Below are positions 1 through 8,993 of a stretch of DNA of 64,000 nt, one piece after another. A model generated the notes under the pieces. It made no database searches, had not been told where the DNA came from, and was given only the letters and a program-made list of their open reading frames with translations. The DNA is taken from NCBI GenBank assembly GCA_946529215.1, contig CAMMZC010000009.1, positions 1-64,000 of the forward strand, in the 5' to 3' direction. Position numbers and translations under genes: made by a program. Numbering within the stretch: position 1 is the stretch's first letter; each line of letters opens with the position of its first letter. The stretch comes from an uncultured Clostridia bacterium. GTDB lineage: Bacteria; Bacillota; Clostridia; TANB77; CAG-508.

Positions 1-37
1 AATCCTTCCTCCTTCCATAATCTTTTGATACAATTAT

Positions 38-66
38 ATTATACCATATTTTAGCATTTTTGTCAA
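38..66 (-). promoter_or_regulatory. Divergent promoter for a gene off the left edge
   Basis: Read on the minus strand, TTGACA (66-61) and TATAAT (43-38) are separated by exactly 17 bases. The minus strand then reads GGAAGGAGGAAGGATT at the very start of the window, a strong ribosome site. A leftward gene therefore begins just outside the window. Confidence 0.7.
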
Positions 67-194
67 TATTTTATGTATATCATCGCCTGATATAGTAGTT
101 ATTACTACAAGTATAGAAAAAGATAATAATTAAAATATTTATTGATCAATACTTTTAACAAAATAAGAGACTTCTGTTTTTTCTTGAAAAAATA

Positions 195-223
195 TTGAAT
201 TTTAAATATTATTTTTGTATAAT
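195..223 (+). promoter_or_regulatory. Sigma-A-type promoter of topB
   Basis: TTGAAT (195-200) and TATAAT (218-223) with a 17-base spacer lie 30 bases before the topB start. Confidence 0.65.
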
Positions 224-252
224 AAAGAAAAAAGAAAAAAGGACTGAAACAA

Positions 253-2217
253 TTGAAATTAATAATAACAGAAAAGCCATCTGTTGCAAGAGAATTTGCA
301 AAGGCACTGAAACTAAATGCAGTAAATAAAGGAAGTTATATGGAATCTGGAGAATGGATAATAACTTGGTGTGTAGGTCATTTAGTAACAATGAGTTATC
401 CTGAAAAATATGATGAAAACTTAAAGTTTTGGAGATTAGATACACTTCCATTTATGCCAAAAGAGTATAAATATGAAGTAATAAAAAATGTTTCTAAACA
501 ATTTGATGTTGTACAAAAATTATTACAACGTGAAGATATTACAGAAATATATAATGCAGGGGACTCTGGGCGTGAAGGAGAATATATTCAGAGGCTTGTT
601 TTTATGATGGCAAAGCCAAATCCAAAAGCAAAGATGAAAAGAGTTTGGATAGATTCACAAACAGAAGAGGAAATTTTAAGAGGAATTCGCGAAGCAAAAG
701 ATATGTCAGAATATGATAGTATCTCAGACAGTGCTTATTTAAGGGCAAAAGAGGATTATTTAATAGGAATTAATTTTTCAAGACTTCTAACAATTATTTA
801 TGGAAGAAGAATGGCTTCAAAAATAAATGAAGAAAAAGCAACAATTGCTGTTGGAAGGGTTATGACATGTGTGCTTGGAATGGTTGTTTCAAGAGAAAGA
901 GAAATAAAAAATTTTGTTAAAACAAAATACTTCAAGATTTTAGGCGAATTTGGAAATGAAAAAGGAAGTTTTAAAGCAGAATGGAAAGTAAATGAAAAAT
1001 CAAAAATGTTTGATTCTGCAAAATTATATAATGAAAGTGGTTTCAAAAAAGAAGAAGACGCAAAAGCATTTATTGCGGATTTAGCAGGCAAAGAAGCGGT
1101 TGTTACAGAAATAAAGAAAAACAAACAAAAAGTAAATGCACCACTTTTGTTTGACCTAGGAGAGCTTCAAAATGAGTGTACAAAAAGATTTAAAATAAAT
1201 CCAGATGAGACTTTAGACATTATACAAAATTTATATGAAAAAAAATTACTTACATATCCTAGAACAGACGCAAAAGTGCTTTCTACTGCAATTGCAAAAG
1301 AAATAACGAAAAATTTAAACGGCTTAGCAAAAGGTTACAAAGACCTTGAAGTTCAAGACGATATAAAAAAGATGATAGATGAAAAATATTCTACAAATTT
1401 AATAAAAACAAAATATGTAGATGACAAAAAAATAACAGACCACTATGCAATAATTCCAACAGGGCAAGGGTTTGAAAATTATGAATCTCTTCCTGAATTG
1501 CAAAAAAAGGTATACAAGGTTGTGGTAAAAAGATTTTTGGCAATTTTCTATCCACCTGCAGAATACAATAAAGTAAATGTTACAGTAAATATAGAAAATG
1601 AAACATTTTATGCAAGTGGAAAGGTGTGTATAAATAGAGGATATTTAGATGTGTTAAAACCTGAAAAAAAGGAAGAACAATCCACAGCAAATGCACAAAA
1701 TGTGGAAAACTCATCTGAAAACGAAGAAAATAAAGACGATGCAGAAGATAATTTGGAGATTTTAAAAACTTTAAAAAAGAACGAAAAATTAGGAGTAAAA
1801 AATTTCGAACTTAAAGATGCAGAGACTTCACCTCCAACAAGATATAACTCAGGAAATATAATTTTAGCGATGAGAAGTGCAGGAAAGTTAATAGAAGATG
1901 AAGAACTACGTGAACAGATAAAAGGAGACGGAATTGGAACGGCTGCTACGCGTGGAGAAATAATAAAAAAACTAGTAAGAATTCAATATATCCAAATAAA
2001 TGATAAAACAAAAGTTATTACTCCAACAATTAAAGGAGAGGCAATTTATGATGTAATAAATTCATCAATGCCAGATATGCTAAACCCTGAGCTTACAGCA
2101 AGTTGGGAAAAAGGGCTTGGAATGGTTGCAAGAAAAGAAATAGAGCCAGAAGTATTTATGGAAAAACTTGAAAAATATATAAATTCAAAGTTTGACAAGT
2201 TGGTAATTAGAAGGTGA
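253..2217 (+). CDS. topB: DNA topoisomerase III
   Basis: Type IA topoisomerase that passes single strands through a transient nick to relax or decatenate DNA. The N-terminal TOPRIM domain opens with EKPSVAREFAKAL, and the acidic metal-binding motif appears as GDSGREGEYI near residue 100. The active-site tyrosine is Y335 in LLTYPRTDAK. A later GDGIGTAATRGEIIKK stretch matches the family's RPTA-like region. The 654 residues are a little short of typical Firmicute TopB because there is no long zinc-finger tail; an acidic insert (about residues 475-500) replaces some of it. The start is TTG at 253, preceded by AAAAGGAC; no better ATG exists. It stands alone behind its own promoter. Its stop codon lies inside the first copy of a dispersed hairpin repeat. 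Confidence 0.93.
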   Translation: MKLIITEKPSVAREFAKALKLNAVNKGSYMESGEWIITWCVGHLVTMSYPEKYDENLKFWRLDTLPFMPKEYKYEVIKNVSKQFDVVQKLLQREDITEIYNAGDSGREGEYIQRLVFMMAKPNPKAKMKRVWIDSQTEEEILRGIREAKDMSEYDSISDSAYLRAKEDYLIGINFSRLLTIIYGRRMASKINEEKATIAVGRVMTCVLGMVVSREREIKNFVKTKYFKILGEFGNEKGSFKAEWKVNEKSKMFDSAKLYNESGFKKEEDAKAFIADLAGKEAVVTEIKKNKQKVNAPLLFDLGELQNECTKRFKINPDETLDIIQNLYEKKLLTYPRTDAKVLSTAIAKEITKNLNGLAKGYKDLEVQDDIKKMIDEKYSTNLIKTKYVDDKKITDHYAIIPTGQGFENYESLPELQKKVYKVVVKRFLAIFYPPAEYNKVNVTVNIENETFYASGKVCINRGYLDVLKPEKKEEQSTANAQNVENSSENEENKDDAEDNLEILKTLKKNEKLGVKNFELKDAETSPPTRYNSGNIILAMRSAGKLIEDEELREQIKGDGIGTAATRGEIIKKLVRIQYIQINDKTKVITPTIKGEAIYDVINSSMPDMLNPELTASWEKGLGMVARKEIEPEVFMEKLEKYINSKFDKLVIRR

Positions 2218-2247
2218 CTTTTTGGGACGGAGGAAAAAGTCACCTTT
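2211..2247. repeat. Dispersed hairpin repeat, copy 1
   Basis: AAGGTGACTTTTT and AAAAAGTCACCTT form a perfect 13-bp stem around the loop GGGACGGAGG. It overlaps the topB stop codon. No T-run follows, so it is not a classical terminator. The GGGACGGAGGAAAAA core recurs at 4143-4192 and, inverted, at 13971-14034. Confidence 0.7.
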
Positions 2248-2311
2248 GAAGAAACTTAAATAAGTCTTATTAGAATGTGATAAAAAACTTAAGGTATGAA
2301 AGGATTTGAAA

Positions 2312-4129
2312 ATGAAACAATCTATTATAAAAATTGTACTAATAGTTTCATTAGCAATATTATTTTTGATGGGATTGCTTTTTAACATATATAGTCATTT
2401 AAATATTACAAAAATTAATGAAATAAAAAAGTTTAATAGTCAGACTACTGATGTATATATTTCAAATGATAAAGATATATTTGTTAAACAAATAATAGAT
2501 TTTAAGAATTGTATTCCTACAGATAGTTTTGAAAGAACAGTATTTAAATTAGATATTCCATTGCTTGACAATTATAAAAATGAGCTGTATTCTTCTTCTT
2601 ATGATATTCATGAATTAAAAAGTAATATTAGTTTATTTAATAAAGGTAAGAAAACATATTATTATGGCAGAAGTGAATCGATAAATATGAAAATGCTAGA
2701 AATTGAAAAATATCAATACAATCAGTTAATAAATGAACTAGAAAAGAATAATTATAAAGTGATATTTTCTTATAAAATTGATGTAAAAGAAGTATTAAGT
2801 TATGATGATAATAACAATATTGTATTATGTTTGAATGGAAATAATAAATTTCATCAAAGTAATGAGCTATATATTCACTTACCTAATAATGTGTATATAT
2901 TAAATGAGAACAATAATTATATAAATCAGCAAAATAAAAACATGTATAAAATTAACTTAAAGCGAAAAAATTTAAATTATGAAATAAAGATTAAAGGAGA
3001 CTTAGGGACTAATTTAGATTTAAATAAAAATAATAAATCTAATCGTTATACTGATTTTTATATAGTACTAAATATATTTGTAATAATAACATTTATGTTT
3101 TTATTTATTTTGATATTAGCATATATACAAAAAAGAACTATAATAGAAAAAGGAAAATATGAAAGAGAAACATCTAGTGTTATACATCCTATTTTAGCAG
3201 AGTCTATTATAGATGGAAAAATAGATGCTAAAGATTTAATTATGACATGTATTGTAAGTTTAATTTACAAGAAAAAAATTGAGAATATAGATAATGATTC
3301 TCTAAAACTAATAGACACAACAGATTTATCTGATATAGAAAGAGAAGTACTAGAAATAGTATATGCTACTCCTTATCCTATAGAAAATTATAGAGGTCAA
3401 ATAGCCAAAATATCTAATATAAATGTAATTTTTAAAAAGGAAAATAAAAAATCACAGAATATTTATCAAAAATTCAAAATAATAAAAAAAATAATAAAAG
3501 AGCAATTATTTGAACTTAAAATATTAAACAAAATTTGGAATTTTATTTTAATGCAAGTAAGAGCTTTATCATGTTTGGTTATTTTAAATTTAATGATAAT
3601 ATTTGGTGCTGGACAAGAAAATTTATTTTATAGTTTAAATGGTACAATGTTATTGCTAATAATTTTTGCAAATGTATTAATTTATATTGTATCTTTTGAT
3701 TTTGGAACAACATATATTTTAAATGCTAGCTCAACAAAGCATAGTGGACGATTAGCAATTGCTACAATTATATTATTTATAAATATAATTATAGGTGTAA
3801 TTTCCAATTTAGTAGATATAGATACAGAACTATTATTAAGTTTTGTTGTTTTAATTATATTAAATTTAGTAATTTTTAAGTTATCAAATACATATGTTTT
3901 AACAAAAAAAGGAAAAGAAGAATATAAAAAAGCATATATGCTTAAAAAATATTTGACAGATTATAGTTTAATAGAACAACGTGATTTAGATGGTTTAATA
4001 ATATTTGACGATTACCTTATATATGCAACGGCATTTGGAATACCAAGTAAGATTACAAATAAAATTAGCGAAAAATTATTAAATTTAAATATTAAACTAC
4101 AAGTTATAAGCAAAATATTAACTTTGTAG
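2312..4129 (+). CDS. DUF2207-family membrane protein
   Basis: A membrane protein of unknown function, resembling the DUF2207 family. An N-terminal membrane segment (about residues 8-28) is followed by a long, probably extracellular region of about 220 residues. A second membrane segment follows, then a cytoplasmic part with HPILAESIIDGKIDAKDLI. This matches the family signature in which a proline-containing linker precedes (L/I)xDGKIDxKDLIAT. Two or three further hydrophobic helices lie near residues 410-510. A TTG six bases upstream (2306) is only 2 bases from the AAAGGA ribosome site, so I place the start at ATG 2312, 8 bases from it. It has no obvious operon partner; topB upstream is separated by the repeat hairpin and asnS downstream is convergent. 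No enzymatic role is claimed. Confidence 0.7.
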   Translation: MKQSIIKIVLIVSLAILFLMGLLFNIYSHLNITKINEIKKFNSQTTDVYISNDKDIFVKQIIDFKNCIPTDSFERTVFKLDIPLLDNYKNELYSSSYDIHELKSNISLFNKGKKTYYYGRSESINMKMLEIEKYQYNQLINELEKNNYKVIFSYKIDVKEVLSYDDNNNIVLCLNGNNKFHQSNELYIHLPNNVYILNENNNYINQQNKNMYKINLKRKNLNYEIKIKGDLGTNLDLNKNNKSNRYTDFYIVLNIFVIITFMFLFILILAYIQKRTIIEKGKYERETSSVIHPILAESIIDGKIDAKDLIMTCIVSLIYKKKIENIDNDSLKLIDTTDLSDIEREVLEIVYATPYPIENYRGQIAKISNINVIFKKENKKSQNIYQKFKIIKKIIKEQLFELKILNKIWNFILMQVRALSCLVILNLMIIFGAGQENLFYSLNGTMLLLIIFANVLIYIVSFDFGTTYILNASSTKHSGRLAIATIILFINIIIGVISNLVDIDTELLLSFVVLIILNLVIFKLSNTYVLTKKGKEEYKKAYMLKKYLTDYSLIEQRDLDGLIIFDDYLIYATAFGIPSKITNKISEKLLNLNIKLQVISKILTL

Positions 4130-4142
4130 AAACTGAGTTTAA

Positions 4143-4192
4143 TTTTGGGACGGAGGAAAAAAGGAACTTCCTTTTTTCCTCCGTCCCCAAAT
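4143..4192. terminator. Bidirectional terminator made of dispersed repeat copy 2
   Basis: TTTGGGACGGAGGAAAAAAG and its complement CTTTTTTCCTCCGTCCC form a stem of more than 20 bp with a very short loop. It lies between the convergent DUF2207 and asnS genes, and both arms carry A/T runs, so it can terminate both transcripts. Its arm is the same sequence as the loop and right arm of the repeat at 2211. Confidence 0.75.
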
Positions 4193-4197
4193 TCACT

Positions 4198-5589
4198 TTA
4201 GAAGTCACAATTTTTTGGTGTTCTTGGGAATGGAATAACATCTCTGATGTTTTCGATTCCTGTTATATACATAAGAAGTCTTTCAAATCCAAGACCAAAT
4301 CCTGAGTGAACATTAGAACCGAATCTTCGTAAATCAAGATACCATTGAATTTGGCTAGCGTCCATATTTTTTTCTTTTATACGTTCAAGAAGTTTATTGT
4401 AGTCATCTTCTCTTTGAGAACCTCCCATAATTTCTCCAGAACCAGGAACTTCTAGGTCAACTGCTGCTACAGTTTTATCATCTTCGTTTAATTTCATATA
4501 ATATGATTTAATGTCTTTTGGCCAATTTTTAACAAATACTGGACCATTAAAATATTCTGTAATGTATTTCTCATGTTCTTTTGCCAAATCTTCTTCATAA
4601 TCTGGCTCAAATTCCCATTTTCTTTCTGCTTTTTTTAGAATATCTATTGCTTCTTTGTGGTCAATTCTTACAAATTCAGAATCAAGCAATTTTGTTAGTT
4701 TTTCTTTTAATCCTTTTTCTATAAATTTATCACAAAAATCTATTTCTTCTGGACATTGCTCTAATACTCTTTTAACTATGAATTTTAAACAATCTTCTTC
4801 AATATCAATTAGTTCATCTAAATCACAAAAAGATATTTCTGGCTCAATCATCCAAAATTCATTTGCATGTGTTTTGGTATTTGAATTTTCTGAACGTAAA
4901 GTTGGACCAAAAGTATATATTTTTCCAAATGCAGAGGCAAATGTTTCTCCATGAAGTTGTCCAGAACCTGTAATATATGTTTCTTTTCCAAATAAATCAT
5001 TTGAAAAATCAGTTTCCCCATCTTTATTTTTTGGAAGATCATTTTTTAAATCCATTGTTGTCAGCTTAAACATTTCGGCAGAACCTTCACAATCTGCACA
5101 TGTAATTATAGGTGTGTGAACATATACATATCCATTACTTTGAAAATATTCGTGAATTGCAAATGCTGCAACACTTCTAATTCTAAATACAGCTTGGAAT
5201 GTATTTGCACGTGGACGAAGATGTGCAATTGTTCTTAAATATTCCATAGTGTGTCTTTTATTTTGTAATGGATAATCTCTATCACATTCACTTAATATTT
5301 CAACACTTGTAGCTTGTATTTCAAAAGGTTGCTTAGCATTTTCTGTCACCACTAAAGTTCCTGTTGCTTTAATAGTTGAATAAATAGAAAGTTTGGCAAC
5401 TTCTTTGAAATTACTTAATTTATCAGAAATTACAATTTGAATATTTTTGAAAAATGTTCCATCATTTAATTCGATAAATCCAAATGTTTTTGAATCCCTA
5501 AGGTTTTTTATCCATCCTTCTATTGTTATTTCTTGGTTTCCTAATTTTGAAAAATCTTTATATAATTTTTTTACTGAAAATTTTTCCAT
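4198..5589 (-). CDS. asnS: Asparaginyl-tRNA synthetase
   Basis: Class IIb aminoacyl-tRNA synthetase that charges tRNA-Asn. The N-terminal OB-fold anticodon-binding domain is seen in EITIEGWIKNLRDSKTFGFI. Motif 2 is FGPTLRSENSNTKTHANEFW followed by MIEPE, the asparagine-type version, and motif 3 is FGLGFERLLMYITG near the C-terminus. The protein is 463 residues, the usual AsnS length. An upstream in-frame ATG (5646) would add 19 residues unlike the family. The ATG at 5589 has GAGGAGGA six bases before it and is chosen. No T-box leader is visible in the roughly 290-bp gap to glgP. The gene is transcribed alone, convergent with the DUF2207 gene. Confidence 0.95.
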   Translation of the reverse strand: MEKFSVKKLYKDFSKLGNQEITIEGWIKNLRDSKTFGFIELNDGTFFKNIQIVISDKLSNFKEVAKLSIYSTIKATGTLVVTENAKQPFEIQATSVEILSECDRDYPLQNKRHTMEYLRTIAHLRPRANTFQAVFRIRSVAAFAIHEYFQSNGYVYVHTPIITCADCEGSAEMFKLTTMDLKNDLPKNKDGETDFSNDLFGKETYITGSGQLHGETFASAFGKIYTFGPTLRSENSNTKTHANEFWMIEPEISFCDLDELIDIEEDCLKFIVKRVLEQCPEEIDFCDKFIEKGLKEKLTKLLDSEFVRIDHKEAIDILKKAERKWEFEPDYEEDLAKEHEKYITEYFNGPVFVKNWPKDIKSYYMKLNEDDKTVAAVDLEVPGSGEIMGGSQREDDYNKLLERIKEKNMDASQIQWYLDLRRFGSNVHSGFGLGFERLLMYITGIENIRDVIPFPRTPKNCDF

Positions 5590-5814
5590 AAGTTCCTCCT
5601 CATTATTGTTTGACAAGAATTTTTCATATTTGCAATGCAAGAGCAATTTTAGGCTTGCACATTAAGAAAAATTTTTATTTTAATATTCTTGTTCTAATTA
5701 TGTGAATATTATACAAAATTATAAGCAAAAATGCAAGATTTATGGAAAATTTTTCTTATGATTTTTCTTGGTATATTAAACTAAAAAAATTTCTTATAAA
5801 ATTTAAATTTTTTA

Positions 5815-5843
5815 TTGACAAAAATCACATTTTAATGGATAAT
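5815..5843 (+). promoter_or_regulatory. Promoter of glgP
   Basis: TTGACA (5815-5820), a 17-base spacer and GATAAT (5838-5843). A CAAGGAGGA ribosome site follows just before ATG 5881. The rest of the 5590-5880 gap is plain AT-rich sequence. Confidence 0.65.
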
Positions 5844-5880
5844 ATATGTTGTAGAAGAAGATACCAAGGAGGAACAAAAA

Positions 5881-8457
5881 ATGTACGTATTTAACAAAAT
5901 TACAGTAAATCCACAATTACCAAAAAATATAAATAGATTACAAGAGATAGCAAATAACCTATGGTGGAGTTGGAACTCAGAGTTTTTAAGGCTTTTTAAA
6001 AAAATTGACAATGATTTATGGGAAACAGTTGATAAGAACCCTGTCAAATTTTTAAGAAGAGTATCTCAAGAAAGAATAGAAAGAGCATCAAATGATGACA
6101 AATTTGTTAAAGAATATAACAAAGTTGTTAAAAATTTTGATGATTATATGACAAGTAAAGATACTTGGTTTAATAAAAAATATCCAGAAAATAAAAATGA
6201 TTTAATAGCATATTTTTCAGCTGAATATGGATTAGACCAAACTATTCCAATTTATTCAGGAGGACTTGGAATTTTATCAGGAGATCACCTAAAATCTGCA
6301 AGTGATTTGGGAATTCCATTAGTTGGAGTGGGCCTATTATATAAAAACGGATATTTTAACCAAAAAATAGAAGGATATGGAATTCAAGTATCTGAATATC
6401 AAGATATAGATTTAGAAAATTTACCTATAAATCCAGTAAAAAATGAAAAAGGTGAAGATTTAATTATATATGTAAAATTTCCAAAGAGAAGATTGTACTT
6501 AAAAGTTTGGCAAATAAATGTTGGAAGAGTTAAGCTTTATTTGTTAGACTCAGATATAGATAACAACAATCCAGAAGATAGAGATGTTACTCTAAGGCTT
6601 TATGGTGGAGATCAAGAAATGAGAATAAGACAAGAGATTGTTCTTGGAATGTCTGGAGTAGAGCTTTTAAAAGTTCTTGGCTTAAATCCTACAATATATC
6701 ATATGAATGAAGGACATTCAGCATTTTTAACATTGGAATTAATGAAAAATACAATAGAGGAAAAACAAGTTTCTTTTGAAGTTGCAAAAGATATTGTAAG
6801 TGCAAAAACAGTATTTACAACACATACGCCAGTTCCTGCAGGAAACGATATTTTCCCTGTAGATTTGGTAGAAAAATATTTCAAAAATTTCTGGGATTTT
6901 TTAGGAACAGATAGAGAAACATTTTTAAGGCTTGGAATGAAGCCTACAGCCAATATGGAAAATAGTTTTAATATGGGAATATTGGCTCTAAAAATTGCGG
7001 GAAAGAAAAATGGAGTTAGCAAGCTTCATGGAGAAGTTTCAAGAGAACTATTTGGTGAAGTATGGCCAAATATTGCAGCAAATGAATCACCAATTACTTA
7101 TGTTACAAATGGTATTCATACTTGCTCATGGCTTGCTCCAAAGCTAAAAGATTTATATAATGAATATTTAACAACACCAGCTACACCTTTTTGGCAAGAT
7201 AAAATTCATCTTGATGAAACATGGAAAAGAATTAAAAATATTCCAAATGATAGATTATGGCAAGTTCATTTAGAAAGAAAGCAAAAATTAATAGAAATAA
7301 TAAAAGAAAATACTACAAATAGGCTAAGAAGAGCAGGAGTAAGCTACGAAGAAGTTAAAGAGATTGTATCTGGGTTAAATGCAAATGACTTAATTATTGG
7401 TTTTGCAAGAAGATTTGCAACATATAAAAGAGCAACATTAATTTTTAATGATATAGAAAGAATAACAGAGATTTTAAATGACACAGAAAGACCTGTAAAA
7501 TTAGTATTTGCAGGAAAAGCACACCCTGCAGATAAACCAGGACAAGATTTAATAAAATATATACATGAACTTTCTATGAAACCACAATTCAAAGGAAAGA
7601 TTTTCTTACTAGAAAATTACAATATAGCAATGTCAAGATATTTAGTAAGTGGTGTTGACGTATGGCTAAATACTCCAAGAAGACCTATGGAAGCTTCAGG
7701 AACAAGTGGTCAAAAAGCTTCTGTAAATGGAGTTATAAACTTCAGTGTTCTTGATGGATGGTGGGCAGAAGGATATGATCAGACAAATGGATGGAACATA
7801 GGAACAAATAAAGAATATTCATCATATCAAGAGCAAGATATAGCAGATAGTGAAAGCATATATAGAACATTAGAAAATAAGATTATTCCAATGTTTTATG
7901 ACAGAAACGAGCAAGGAATTTCAGACAGATGGGTAGAGACAATGAAAAACTCAATTATTACAACAGGTGGAAAATACAGTACTGCAAGAATGCTTGTGGA
8001 TTATACAAACAAGTTATATATGCCACTTATCAATTTGACAAATGAGTATTTCAATATTTTAGAGAGAGCTGTAGAATTTACGTCATGGAAAAAAGATATA
8101 TACACACATTGGAAAAACATAACAATTGAACAAGAAGATAATCCTGAAAACATCAATATTGATGCAGGAGATTCGATTGAGGTTCGCTGTAATGTTACGA
8201 TTCCAAATTTAAGCAAAGATGATGTACAAGTTCAAGTTTATTGTGGAAGAGTGGCAGATAACGGAACTGTAGATGATGTTCTAGTTATTCCTATGAAACT
8301 TGTTTCTGAGGAAGAAGAATATAAAAGATATCATTATTCTGCAAAAATAAAACTTCAAACAGGTGGAAATTACGGCTATACATTTAGAGTTATGCCACAA
8401 AATGAAATGCTTTTAGATAGTGAAAATCTGGATTTGGTTAAGTGGATTGAGAAATAA
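5881..8457 (+). CDS. glgP: Alpha-glucan (glycogen/maltodextrin) phosphorylase, GT35
   Basis: Releases glucose-1-phosphate from alpha-1,4-glucans by phosphorolysis with pyridoxal phosphate. The N-terminal 110 residues are the DUF3417-type extension with NLWWSWNSE, typical of the Thermotoga-like branch of GT35. Residues such as YSGGLGILSGDHLKSASDLG and HMNEGHSAF follow the family pattern. The cofactor lysine is K612 in ASGTSGQKASVNG, followed by DGWWAEGYDQTNGWNIG. The last 120 residues form a beta-rich tail as in this subfamily. The length of 858 residues fits. rnhA begins 21 bases downstream and probably shares the transcript. No other glycogen gene is in the window. Confidence 0.92.
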   Translation: MYVFNKITVNPQLPKNINRLQEIANNLWWSWNSEFLRLFKKIDNDLWETVDKNPVKFLRRVSQERIERASNDDKFVKEYNKVVKNFDDYMTSKDTWFNKKYPENKNDLIAYFSAEYGLDQTIPIYSGGLGILSGDHLKSASDLGIPLVGVGLLYKNGYFNQKIEGYGIQVSEYQDIDLENLPINPVKNEKGEDLIIYVKFPKRRLYLKVWQINVGRVKLYLLDSDIDNNNPEDRDVTLRLYGGDQEMRIRQEIVLGMSGVELLKVLGLNPTIYHMNEGHSAFLTLELMKNTIEEKQVSFEVAKDIVSAKTVFTTHTPVPAGNDIFPVDLVEKYFKNFWDFLGTDRETFLRLGMKPTANMENSFNMGILALKIAGKKNGVSKLHGEVSRELFGEVWPNIAANESPITYVTNGIHTCSWLAPKLKDLYNEYLTTPATPFWQDKIHLDETWKRIKNIPNDRLWQVHLERKQKLIEIIKENTTNRLRRAGVSYEEVKEIVSGLNANDLIIGFARRFATYKRATLIFNDIERITEILNDTERPVKLVFAGKAHPADKPGQDLIKYIHELSMKPQFKGKIFLLENYNIAMSRYLVSGVDVWLNTPRRPMEASGTSGQKASVNGVINFSVLDGWWAEGYDQTNGWNIGTNKEYSSYQEQDIADSESIYRTLENKIIPMFYDRNEQGISDRWVETMKNSIITTGGKYSTARMLVDYTNKLYMPLINLTNEYFNILERAVEFTSWKKDIYTHWKNITIEQEDNPENINIDAGDSIEVRCNVTIPNLSKDDVQVQVYCGRVADNGTVDDVLVIPMKLVSEEEEYKRYHYSAKIKLQTGGNYGYTFRVMPQNEMLLDSENLDLVKWIEK

Positions 8458-8478
8458 TCAAAAATAAAAGGAGCTAGA

Positions 8479-8913
8479 ATGCAAAAAGTTACAATTTATA
8501 CTGATGGTGCTTGTTCTGGAAATCCAGGACCTGGAGGATGGGCAGCTGTGCTAATTTATGGAGAATACAAAAAAGAAATTTCAGGTGGATGTAAAGAGAC
8601 CACAAATAACATAATGGAGCTTACAGCGATTTTGGAAGCTTTAAAGGCATTAAAAACAGAGTGTGAAGTTGAGCTTTATAGTGATAGTGCATATTCTGTA
8701 AATGCTTTTAACCAAGGCTGGATATATAATTGGATAAAAAAAGGTTGGAAAACAGCTGATGGTAAAGAAGTTAAAAATAAAGAAATATGGCAAGAAATAT
8801 ATGGTCTAACCAAAAAACACAAAGTTAATTTTAATAAGGTAAAAGGACATAGCGATGTTGAACTAAATAACAGATGTGATGAATTGGCGAGGACAGAAAT
8901 TGGAAAGCTATGA
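8479..8913 (+). CDS. rnhA: Ribonuclease HI
   Basis: Endonuclease that cuts the RNA strand of RNA/DNA hybrids, such as R-loops and Okazaki primers. All four metal-binding acids are present: D9 (YTDGACSGNPG), E47 (NNIMELTAI), D69 (YSDSAYSVNAF) and D134 (RCDELAR). The loop histidine H124 sits in VKGHSDVELN. At 144 residues it is the standard E. coli-type length. The ribosome site AAAGGAG lies before ATG 8479. It follows glgP after 21 bases, so co-transcription is likely though functionally unrelated. Confidence 0.95.
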   Translation: MQKVTIYTDGACSGNPGPGGWAAVLIYGEYKKEISGGCKETTNNIMELTAILEALKALKTECEVELYSDSAYSVNAFNQGWIYNWIKKGWKTADGKEVKNKEIWQEIYGLTKKHKVNFNKVKGHSDVELNNRCDELARTEIGKL

Positions 8914-8933
8914 AAGAATAATGAAAGCACGCT

Positions 8934-8952
8934 AGTTTTTAGGGTGCTTTTA
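8934..8952 (+). terminator. Weak terminator after rnhA
   Basis: AAAGCAC pairs with GTGCTTTT across a short loop; the stem is only 7 bp. Confidence 0.4.
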
Positions 8953-8993
8953 AATCTTTAAAAATAAATATTTAAATGGAGGGAATAGAAAAT

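Noticed and set aside
2218..2247. Classical rho-independent terminator after topB
   Set aside because: The stem is strong, but there is no T-run behind it; the sequence belongs to the dispersed repeat family.
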